This document shows, piece by piece, positions 36,337 to 46,071 of a stretch of DNA of 64,000 nt. The DNA is from Branchiostoma floridae (lineage: Eukaryota; Chordata; Leptocardii; Amphioxiformes; Branchiostomatidae), in the NCBI RefSeq assembly GCF_000003815.2, contig NC_049988.1, positions 13,081,926 through 13,145,925 on the forward strand, in the 5' to 3' direction. Position 1 is the stretch's first letter. Each line of letters begins with the position of its first letter. Under the pieces are notes generated by a model. That model had not been told where the DNA came from and did no database searches. It was given only the letters and a program-made list of their open reading frames with translations. The position numbers and the translations under genes were made by a program.

Positions 36337-37320
36337 AGTATGATAAAATATGTCTGGCCAAATCTGAAGTTCCAGTCCCAACTATGCCAAGTTTTTGTTT
36401 GTAACTGTTCACCATTGATTAGTCACTGAACTGGAGTACTATGTGACTGTATAGAACTCTATATTTTACCTAAATCTATTTTAGCAATGCACAATGTCAT
36501 TTATTCATTCATTCATTTATTTGTGTTATAGAATAACAGTGAACAGTTGTATAGTATAAGGCTAAACATGTATATTCATATAATATAGAGGACTGTTATA
36601 TTAAGGTTAACAAGCCAGTATGACTGTAACATCAAAACAATACTGAAAGTGAACGAAGCATCCCTTAAGATGTGATAAAAGACACTGTGTAATAGGTTTC
36701 AAAACAAAGCTCACAGCACACATACATGGGTACATTATATCATTTATTGATTCAAGTAAAAACTTTGAAAAGTGGAGTAATGAAATGTGCGCTTTTGATT
36801 GTTGGGATCATTCCCTATAGAGAAATAATGCTTTTACGTGTAGGCAATAAGTGCATTAACTACTTCAAGTTTTTCTATTCTCCCACGTACACCTCCAGAC
36901 AGCATTCAAGAGAGTGTAAACTTCAGTGTTAAGGCAGAATGAATTTCCCATTATCTTTACCCAACTTATAACTGCAATCTAGTGTACATTATTGGTACAA
37001 TGTATTTACATGCTTGCACTGCTGCAGTATAAAAGGATGCTAGCAGGAATGTCCTGTTTTGCAACATTATTTTTGGTGACACCTCGGGGGCTAAGCCAAA
37101 TTGCATATTATGAGAAAAATTGTTTTAGCAATGGTTGATAGTTTAAAAAACTGCTTGATTCTTACAGTATATATTTCTTCATTCCTTCATGTACATGTAA
37201 ATAGGTCTACAAATGATTGAAAATCCACATCCTAAGTATACAGCCTATAGATAATAATATTTCTTCCTTTAAGTTAAGTCCAGTCATCATTTAAGCTATA
37301 GGTACTGAGAAGTACTTTCT
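36337..37320. other. Convergent 3' region between lipoxygenase and NAPEPLD
   Basis: The two stop codons face each other across 984 bp that should hold both 3' UTRs. I see no further exon and no clear polyadenylation signal that I would assign. The sequence is AT-rich and free of large repeats. Confidence 0.6.
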
Positions 37321-40300
37321 CTATGTGGCTGTTTCCTTCTCAAAGCTGGGTTCAGCCTGTGGAATAGGAATGACCCTTGACCCACCATGGTCCAGGGTGA
37401 AGAAGTCCTCCACCTTTAACCCCTTGGCCTCCATGGCTTCCTTGACCCTTGACCTTGGTTCCAAGTAGCCCTGCAAGAAAAGAAACATTACACTTAAGAG
37501 AGTCTAAACCATTCATCTTTCACATGTACAATGTATAACATCAACTCTCATAACCTGAGCCATAATACCACCAAAAAAAAACAGTTATACAGGCCTTCTC
37601 AAGATTATCCTGAATTCCCAATTAATATCTGAAGTGTATATTCCTCAGGATTACTGATGCTGCATTGGTACATCTCTTTAAATAACATTAAATTGTGAGG
37701 TGAGTGAATTCACATATATATATATATATATATCATAGATATATGAATTCAATGTTATTTAAAGAGAATGATGTACGAATGCAGCAATATAAACTAATTT
37801 GCACTTATGTCTCTCAAATGCCTGATAGTAACAACTCTGATGATTCCACTGGGTGCCGTAATACCATCACATGAGAATAAGTATTCGGTATCATCAGAGT
37901 AGTTTGAGAGACATAAGTACAAATTAGTTATAATGGATTATGTACATTAATGATTTACGGACCACACCCTCAGATAGAACTGTTAATAGCTATGCATTTC
38001 CATTGTAATGTCTACCATGATATCATTAGTCTCAAAAGCGCCACCTAGCATAACAAAGCTGCAAAACAACAGATCAGGGCAACCTTGCCTGCAACCAGGG
38101 CAATACAAGTCCCTTAACACAATGTAACTTGTAACAACATTTCAACTCTAGATCTCATGGTACCTCAAATGAAGTAGAAATGAGTTTGAAGGTTCCCCAG
38201 TGAATGCCTAGTGACACCCTGGCACCAACGTCCATGTGAATCTGTACAGCCTCTTCAGGACACACGTGTTGGCTCTTCATAAACCACCTGGCAATATATA
38301 GTCTCATGTAATTAATCACTGTGGTAACGCTAGTTTAACTTTATCCATTGAGTAGCCTATATCCGTTGCTTTTAAAAACAGGGTATCTGGGGGTATCACG
38401 TTGACGGACGTTAGTTTCAAATTGCAATATTTTCAGTATATTCAAAACCACCAGCTTGATGTGCCTACATACCCTGATTTGATAAACAACGAATATAGGT
38501 GAATCCATGGATAAAGGTGAACTAGCGTTATAGGATGTTTGCATTGATGTGACTATCACACAAATATCATCCACCATGCTGGCAGGTTAGTATAAAGGAA
38601 AGCTGATCTTAATCCATTTAGTTCACAGAAGAGCTACTCTTCCACTGGTCCTGACAGAAGTTGTGTAACGTTACAATTTAGACAGGAGAAATTCCCTAGC
38701 TTGTTTTGAAGAGTACAAAGAAAAGAGGACCATGGCTTGATGTTCCATCCCAATGATCGTGACTAGGGGAAGGTACCTGTACAGAAATTTCAGGTACAGG
38801 TACGGTCTAGTTCCAGGGGATAAGGTCCAATCTACATGTCTGACTCGTCCATTTTCAACCAATCATTTTAATCAGCCAGCATGGTGGATGTGATTTCACA
38901 TATGCATGCAGACACCCTATACCCATAACACTGTAAAATCAAGGGACAGACATTATGATATTTAAATCTGGCTTGATCAAATCTAGGAAAAGCAAACTGG
39001 AGTATCTATGAGAATGAGACAAGAAAAAAAAATTGGAGTCATGTATCCAACATCTGAGGGCCTGTGCAGATTCAACCAGGAATCCAAAGTTTTGGGGTAG
39101 TTTCTTTTTAAAGACCAATCCTGACTGTCCAACAGAATTAACAGCTTAAACCAATCATAGCATGGCAATCAGTGGTTCAACCAATGAGAGAGAAGCTTCA
39201 TGTTTGCACTTTTATTTTTCATTTTGCAACTCTATGTTTTCCGCTGTGCTGTGGAATTGGTCTGTTGTATAGAAAACTGAATAAAAAGCCAGATTTACAG
39301 AATCTTGTGTCAATCCCTTGGTTTCATGGGTATTTTGTTTTTGTTTTATTAGTCTACGTACCTCAAAGGTAAGTTTGAAAGTTCCCCAGTGGATCCCAAG
39401 GGACTGTTTGGCGTAGACATCCTGGTGAATCTGCACTGCCTCTTCTGGGTTCACGTGCTGATTCTTCATGAAATCTCTGCAGAATGGCGAGCAGAGGAAA
39501 TGACAACATTGGTGGGTCTCAAAACTCACTTTGGGGAAAGGGTGTCGAGAATAAAATGTGGGTGCATAATCTAAGGATACCTTCTCTTTAAAGCTGGAAT
39601 CTGGAATTCTATTCACTTAAACAAGTGTTATTAAAAAGTCTTAAAGTTGAATGTCAAGAATAGACTGTACACTAGTCTACAATTATAGTATTAGTACTTA
39701 AATTCCATATCCCTGAACAAATATCTACGTGCAAAATTGTAAAGAACATCCACAGGCACACAAATAGGTGCACAGCTCCATTTTGGAGTGCACAAAAGTG
39801 CAAAATTAAATGTACACAGTCTTTCAAGCTCTGACTGGAAAAGTTCTTAATTGAATGAAATAAAAAGAGGCTAATTTGGTTTGCTGTAGCCAAATGTTCA
39901 TTCCAAAAGCTGACTTAGTTTGTCAGTCTATGTATTCCATTATCACATACCTTGGTTCATAGGCCCCTATAGGAATAGCCGCCAGGTTGAACGGACCATA
40001 TTTTTTCCCGATCTCCTTGAAGCCGTGACAGTACCCCGTGTCTCCCCCAAAGAAGAAGCGCGACCTCCGTCCAATCACGCACCAGCTTCCCCACAGGACC
40101 AAGTTGTCGTCGGTCGGGCCGCGTTTGCACCAGTGCGCCGCCGGCGTGAACACGACTTTGATGTCCTCACGGTCTTTAACCCGCTCTTCCTGCCACCAAT
40201 CCTGTTCCACCACATTCTCGCACCCGATGCTCTTCATCCATGACAACATACCCAGCGGCACATGCCAGCAGAGTCTCTCCCCAAACCTTTTGTGTAGGTC

Positions 40301-43172
40301 TTTAACCGTGTTATAGTCCAGGTGATCGTAGTGGTTGTGGCTGATCACGACCACATCCACCGCGGGGAGATCTTGCACGCTACAAGGCGGACCGCGGTAT
40401 CGTTTCGGCCCCATGAACTGGAGCGGTGCGGCGCGTTGGCTGAAGATAGGGTCGGTGAGAACGCTGATGTTTTCGAACTGAACGAGAACGGAAGCATGAC
40501 CGAGCCACGTTACCTTCATACCATCCTGAGGGACGGAGCTGCTGAAGTCTGGGGTTACAACAGGAAGGGTAGTGTCCAGTACCTGGAGTAACAACATTAG
40601 TAAATAACCTTTTATAAAAGCATGAAAGTTCATCTATGTTGACATTCAACATCGTTACTGCTTTACAACATGAGCATTTACTCACATTTATAAGGCACGA
40701 TATACAAAAGATTTTACTAGACATATGTAGGTTCCTAACTTTACTGATCTGCGGCCTTCAAGTGTCGCCTGCAAAGTAATGATCAACATGATTTTAAATT
40801 TTGTACACATCCATAAAAGTCTTCATATCTATCTTTTATGCCCTAAAATTTGAGTTGTGTACCCAATTTCTAGGTAAAGACTATTGATTACACCTACTGA
40901 TTACTTATTGATCACCCTTCTACATCTTACTGTTACAATCAAACTTTAATACTAATTGTCAGGAATGATTTCTCATCAAAATCATGAATTCTGAGTCTGA
41001 AACAATAAAGTCAGAAGAAGATTTATATAAAAAATTATATAATATTATATATACATCTCTTAGAAATGTTGAAATGCAAGAAATGAAAACAGATGATGGC
41101 CACCTACTTCTACTAGTATCAAACAAAGCTTCCACCACATGTAAATGCTGATAGTTCACTCTACAATAGCTAGTTACACAGCAATTTGCAAATGATCAAA
41201 ATGCTAATCTCCAAGCAGATCCTACCATAGCATAAAATTGTGTCAAAAGCTGGCAAAGGAGTGTAGCCGGCATATAGGGGTGTGCAATTTCTACCGGAGC
41301 ATTATAAGATGGTATCAAAAGATGAAGGAGTGTATCCAATTTACACTCCTAGACTGGCTACACTCCCTTGCCAGCTTTTGATACTATCTCTGCTCTGGTA
41401 GGATCTGCTTAGAGATTATGAAAATGCACACTCACTACTTTACTTTACTTTACTTACTACAATATACATGATAGAGACTATCATTACATCACTTTTCTCC
41501 TTACCTGCCTATCTGGTACATTACTCTTGTCCCAGAAGCCAAGGCCAAGGGCAAGCTTACAGCTAAACAACACCTTCTGTGCTAGTGAAGGTAGCCTCCA
41601 ATTCGGCCACGGATTCAGAAACCTGAAAGTGATTAAAATCCCTTGTGAGTGGATGTTCCTCTCTCTCTTACCTCCTGTGAGGGTATAACACACCTGTCCC
41701 CAGAACCTACGGCAAATGTCCAGAATGCTCTCACCGCGTCTCTCAGAGTAGGCAGAGCCCAGCCTGGCCATGGGTTTTGAAACCTAGGGAAAGAAAACTC
41801 CCAGTTAGCCTTGTCTGGATACAATATTTATGAACTTACCTCTTGTGAAGGTATGTTGCTGTGGTCCCCAGAACCTGTAGCAAACTTCCACATCATTTTC
41901 ATCCCCTGAGTTCCAGATGGGAAGCACCAATTTGGCCATGGGTTAACGAACCTGGTGGGAGAAAAGTAAACCTCGGTTGTCAGTGACTCTATGTCTACAT
42001 GCTCACCTCCTGACTGGGAATGGAACTGAGGTCCCCCGAGCCTGTGGTAAACTTCCACATCAGGTGGAACATGTTTGGTGAGCCAGTAAAGGAGGGCAGG
42101 GCCCAGCCTGGCCACGGGTTCACAAACCTGAGGGACACACACCAAGGTTCAGGGTTTTCTCTTATTATCTATTCTCTAAACTCTAAGTATCATTCCTATT
42201 TCAATTCCTTCTATTAGCTATAGTATATGTACTCATTTACTGTAATTCACTTTGTCTTTACAGTACCAAACTTTCACAGTCAGAGAAAATTTGACTTGTT
42301 CTCGAGATCACGGTTAACGAATCATTTGTTATGTTCACCAAAACGAATTATTGGTTATCGGTAATGATAAGTCATTTTACAGTCATCACTGTGAAAACTG
42401 TGAACATAAAAGTACATAGAAAAAAATCAGGAATTATTGGGAATTCGGAAAAGGGTCTATTTGCTCAATGACACATATTTCCCTATATCCAGCTAGAAAA
42501 TATAAAATAAACATAACACTACTACAATTACAATGTGTTCTCCAAACAAAAGTTAGTTCAAATCAGTAGATAGCACATAAGAAGGGAATATTAGTATGTC
42601 TAAATATAATGCAATGACTAAAACATGAACAAATGTTGTACTTTCATATTAAGCATATTTAAATGATAAAATGAAATTGAAAAACATAAAGATAAACATG
42701 GGACTACTAGTATGTCAAGTGACTGAACTAAATAAAGAAGTTATCAAACACATTTTGAAGCATAGATCTAGAGAACATAGAACAAGAATTCCAACAAAAA
42801 ACACATAATTCTTTCCAATTTCTGGTCTATTTTCTAATGCTGTCTAGAATTCTATCATGCGCATGTGTATATGCATATGTCAAAAACAGTTCGGGTATAT
42901 TGTTACATTTGAACAAGAATGCACAAAGAATGCTTTCATCACAACAGAATATAGTTTAATGCTATATAACAAAAAAAAGAACACTCTCTCAAATCACTGT
43001 TTGAAATATGCTTGATTATTAGTGCAGAATGTATCAAAATTTCAAACACAAGGATATCATGAGGTGACTTTGCCCTTAATTACCTGCCATTCTTCCTCAT
43101 AGAGTGAGTGAGTCCATCACCAGCAGCAGCAGTGGCACCTTCTACTTCTACTGAACTATCTACTGAGGCCAT
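37321..43172 (-). CDS. NAPEPLD: N-acyl-phosphatidylethanolamine phospholipase D with alternative exon cassettes
   Basis: Coding exons in gene order: 43172-43084 (start), one of four exon-2 cassettes (42127-42007, 41951-41840, 41783-41672, 41622-41505), 40582-39951, one of two exon-4 versions (39476-39362 or 38287-38164), and 37470-37321 (stop). With cassette 2a and exon 4b the protein has 371 residues; human NAPE-PLD has 393. It is a metallo-beta-lactamase-fold enzyme that releases N-acylethanolamines such as anandamide from N-acyl-PE. The HxHxDH motif is present as SHNHYDHLD (His152, His154, Asp156, His157). [15 protein letters not shown] and HWGTF supply the further metal ligands. The cassettes carry the family signature FVNPWPxW and the last exon GYLEP and EDFF. 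The short N-terminus (Glu/Ala-rich) has no signal peptide. Which cassettes are used is not known from sequence. Confidence 0.95.
38164..38287 (-). CDS. NAPEPLD: NAPEPLD exon 4b
   Basis: 124 nt, phase 2 to 0, bounded by CCAG and GAG|GTACCA. It encodes [25 protein letters not shown] and ends ISTSFE. The RWFMK start agrees with my recollection of vertebrate NAPE-PLD, so this looks like the ancestral version. The His in HWGTF corresponds to a zinc ligand of the human enzyme. Confidence 0.9.
38325..38533. mobile_element. MITE-like inverted repeat in NAPEPLD intron
   Basis: TAACGCTAGTTTAACTTTATCCAT at the left end pairs with ATGGATAAAGGTGAACTAGCGTTA at the right. The inner CCTATATCCGTTG also pairs with CAACGAATATAGG. 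It has no coding capacity. It sits about 40 bp upstream, in gene direction, of exon 4b. Confidence 0.75.
39362..39476 (-). CDS. NAPEPLD: NAPEPLD exon 4a (duplicate of 4b)
   Basis: 115 nt, phase 2 to 0, bounded by TGCAG and GAG|GTACGT. It encodes [25 protein letters not shown] and ends TFE. It is homologous to 38164-38287 over its whole length, three codons shorter near the 3' end, and has Asp in place of the first Trp. HWGTF is retained. Including both copies would break the frame. Confidence 0.9.
41205..41418. mobile_element. MITE with CCAAGCAGATCCTACCA termini
   Basis: TAATCTCCAAGCAGATCCTACCA at the left matches the reverse complement of the right end (TGGTAGGATCTGCTTAGAGATTA), flanking a region with further inner pairing (AAAAGCTGGCAA...TTGCCAGCTTTT). 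The terminal word CTCCAAGCAGA is shared with the elements at 19204-19916 and 20362-20481. It lies 87 bp downstream, in gene direction, of cassette 2d. Confidence 0.8.
41505..41622 (-). CDS. NAPEPLD: NAPEPLD exon 2d cassette
   Basis: 118 nt encoding R + [15 protein letters not shown] and ending DKSNVPDRQ, with CAG|GTAAGG donor. It is the most divergent of the four cassettes: the WKF-GSGD block reads [11 protein letters not shown]. Both splice sites are intact. Confidence 0.88.
41672..41783 (-). CDS. NAPEPLD: NAPEPLD exon 2c cassette
   Basis: 112 nt encoding R + [15 protein letters not shown] and [15 protein letters not shown], with GAG|GTAAGA donor and CCTAG acceptor. It is separated from cassette 2d by only 49 nt. 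Confidence 0.9.
41840..41951 (-). CDS. NAPEPLD: NAPEPLD exon 2b cassette
   Basis: 112 nt encoding R + [15 protein letters not shown] and [15 protein letters not shown], with GAG|GTAAGT donor. The intron to cassette 2c is 56 nt. Confidence 0.9.
42007..42127 (-). CDS. NAPEPLD: NAPEPLD exon 2a cassette
   Basis: 121 nt encoding R + [15 protein letters not shown] and [15 protein letters not shown], with GAG|GTGAGC donor. It is three codons longer than 2b and 2c in the middle. The intron to cassette 2b is 55 nt. It is the first cassette after exon 1. Confidence 0.9.
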
Positions 43173-46071
43173 CTCCTTGTCTTCAGGGAGTCCAATGCCA
43201 GACTAAAACCTGAAATTTGCAAAAAGAAAATTTCAACATTAAAAATATATTCACAAAAAGACTTGCTTTTCCGTAAGCAATTAATATGAGTTCAGAGAAA
43301 TGTAAATTACACACTTAAAAAATATAGTATTTCAAGCCTCTCTTCTGCTTTTTATGGCATATTCTTAGTGAAATGTTTCACATCTTCCATAATAAGATTA
43401 AGTTTATGTTGTATACCTTAATAATGAACACTCTTTCAAATCATCATTTGATGTCTGCTTGATTACTATTAGTAACGTTACTAGTAAGTATAACGTTATG
43501 TACGTAACATCAATGATTAAAAATTGAAGACAATACAAATGGATATTGATATTTCGACTTTTTGGCAAACCAAGGTTATATACACATTCCTTGGACAAAC
43601 TTATAATTGCTGACGTCATTAAAACATCAATATTTCCAACATTTTAAAGACTGTAAAGCCAAATAAATATGCTACCTGTGAAATACTGATTTTCTAAATA
43701 AGTCCTTTATATCACCTTTCTTCAGTTTTTGTGGTGTTTGCTGTTGCTGCCCTTTGTTGGTTAGTATCTCGCAAAACTTAAGTGCTGAGTCATGGCCTAG
43801 GGCAGTTGGATCATGTCAGTGTGTTAACACTTCAACTTTCAAGCAGAGGTTTAGGGGGAAGATTTGTGACCTTCTTATCATATCCGTTCTCTGTTGTGGC
43901 CCCAATGGCAATGGGTATATATTAAGGTCACAATTTTCCGCAACAATCTCTGCTAGTAGGAGACTGCTGATTAGTCAGTGCAAGGAGCTTTTATTTGGTC
44001 AGTGTGTCGCGGTTTTTTTTTCCCCCTACCTACTAGTATGCACCCCCTCCCCCCCCCTCCCCTTCCGGGTTCCTATTAAAAACCGAATCTTTCCGCCGTG
44101 TTTTCGTACGGTTTGACAAGAAATGACAAGGGGATAAACTCTAAACTATCAGAAAACGCTTTACCTCTTCAAATGTTGGAGACCCTGTTGTTTAACCGAT
44201 ACTAGGCACCACTTTCTCCTTCGTTTTGTAACACATCAGTCGAACCGCAGAGCTCTATGCGCATCATGTTCTGCGCAGGTTCTCTGGACAGGTCATAAGC
44301 CAGAACGCAGTTTGTCCTGGTTTGACCCCGCTGCATGCGTATAAACAACTGCCTGTTGTGCAACAAAAAGACCTCAGACCTACATAATGCTTATACTTTT
44401 TCACATCTACAGGATTTGCCCAGCACAGCCATGTGGATATTTATTGCATTGCAAAAGTTCAGCCAACGTTGTGGCCCCCGAAACAAAGCAATTTTCGGTC
44501 TGTGTATTTGTGATTATCTTTTCTCCAGTTTGCCGGGGCACAGTCAGTTTTGCCCACAGTCGGACAGTCCATTTCCTCACCTTCACATTGATACCAAACT
44601 TGAAGGGTAAATTTTAGGAGAAACGGTTTTGCCCCCAAAAAAACTATAGCCATGTCAAATTCCCCGGCGTCTTTTTTCGAATGAGAAACCGCACACACTG
44701 ATCTTTCACTATGCTTTACAAAACTCAGCCATGATGTTTTGACATAATTACGCTTGCACATGAATCCTACTTATTCTGGCTTCTGGATAATGTTAGTTTT
44801 ATTTTGGTGGGCTTCCCGAAATCTATTTGCGACGGCAAGACTTGAGCCGTTAGTTATATCAACTTTTCCAAATGCTGGTTGAACTTGCAACATTAGGCCT
44901 GCCCCCCGCGGCACGAATATGGAACGTACCGGCTGGGTTCCACCGTTCGAACCCAGGTTCGGACCAGGAGTTCGAAACAGATTGACTCAAAATATGATGA
45001 ATCTTAAAAACTCTTACGTTGTACTAAAACTCTGTGTCTATGTTTGTTTGATTATCATCATGCCACTTATTATATTGCATGTGACAGCCGCACCCATTCA
45101 GATTCTTGTACCAAGAAATGAGGTCTGTGACACAATGCGAAATGTATAAAAATGGGTCCGTCCGCAGGGTAGTGTGCTTTGGTAGCTACAACCAGACTGA
45201 AACTTCACCACTGTGATTTGCGCATGTTCGCAGTTAATTTGGGGGCAAAACCGTTTCTCCTAAAATTTACCCTTCAAGTTTGGTATCAATGTAAATGTGA
45301 GGAACTGGACTGTCCTACTGTGGACAAAACTGATTGTGCCCCGGCCATCTGGAGAAAATATAATCACAAATACACAGACCGAAAATTGCTTTTTTTTGAG
45401 GGGCCACAGCGTTGGCTGATCTTTTGCAATGCAATAAATATCCACTTGGCTGTGCTGGGCAAATCATGTAGATACGAAAAAGTATAAACATTATGTATAT
45501 CTAACGTGTCTTTGTTTCAAAATAAGCTGTTGTTTACACCCATGCAGCGGGGTCAGTCCGTGACCCGGCGTAAGCCGTATTTCAGAGAATAACGCGTTCT
45601 ACGGTGACCTGCGGTTCGACTGACATCGCCCGCTCGGTCGAGAAAATTTAGGTCAGAGGTTAAAGTTGAAGACAAGTTTGACCTCGCCTCGTTCCCAGAC
45701 TACTATCCGCTCTCACGTGAAACTGCTCTGGATACGAGATTGCTGAGACCTGATTACACTATTGATTGTAATACGTCATACCTGATTACCCAATAACTGT
45801 CTGCGGACTAGAAAACAACCGCCTTTAATAGCTACGTCAGACTTTTGTGGTCTACAAAAATATTTTCTTCTCCTTTTCCCTCACATACTAAGTACTTGAT
45901 AGCATATGCTGTGAAAGTACTTTGCCGACTTTGTCAGTAATAAAAGTTGGCATCGCCCACGGCTGTACTTTGGTCGCTTTATCTTTGGCGGCTTGTCCTC
46001 AAACACCGAGAACTGAGTATGTTTACTCACTCACGTGCCTGTCAGGCGTATTTGACGTTAGAACTTTCAAA
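43173..46071. other. Divergent promoter region between NAPEPLD and receptor-like gene A
   Basis: The two start codons diverge from this 2.9-kb region, so it should carry both promoters and 5' UTRs. About half is a foldback element (44228-45630). A C-rich tract lies at 44041-44065 and a fragment AAGCAGAGGTTTAGGGGG at 43841. I cannot place transcription start sites. Confidence 0.6.
44228..45630. mobile_element. 1.4-kb foldback element with ~400-bp arms
   Basis: The left arm (44228-44650) and right arm (45230-45630) are imperfect reverse complements: CAGTCGAACCGCAG / CTGCGGTTCGACTG, GACCCCGCTGCATG / CATGCAGCGGGGTC, CAGCCAACG / CGTTGGCTG, and GGGTAAATTTTAGGAGAAAC / GTTTCTCCTAAAATTTACCC. The 580-bp loop has no recognisable transposase. 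The ORFs read through the arms are shadows. Confidence 0.85.

Noticed and set aside
39920-40591. Plus-strand ORFs of 89-107 codons
   Set aside because: They are antisense shadows of the main NAPEPLD exon.
44335-45487. ORFs of 76-102 codons on both strands, some similar to each other
   Set aside because: Their similarity comes from the arms of the foldback element, not from paralogous genes.
45922-46071. Upstream in-frame ATG as start of receptor-like gene A
   Set aside because: It would place 50 residues before the signal peptide; the ATG at 46072 has a better context and directly precedes the signal sequence.
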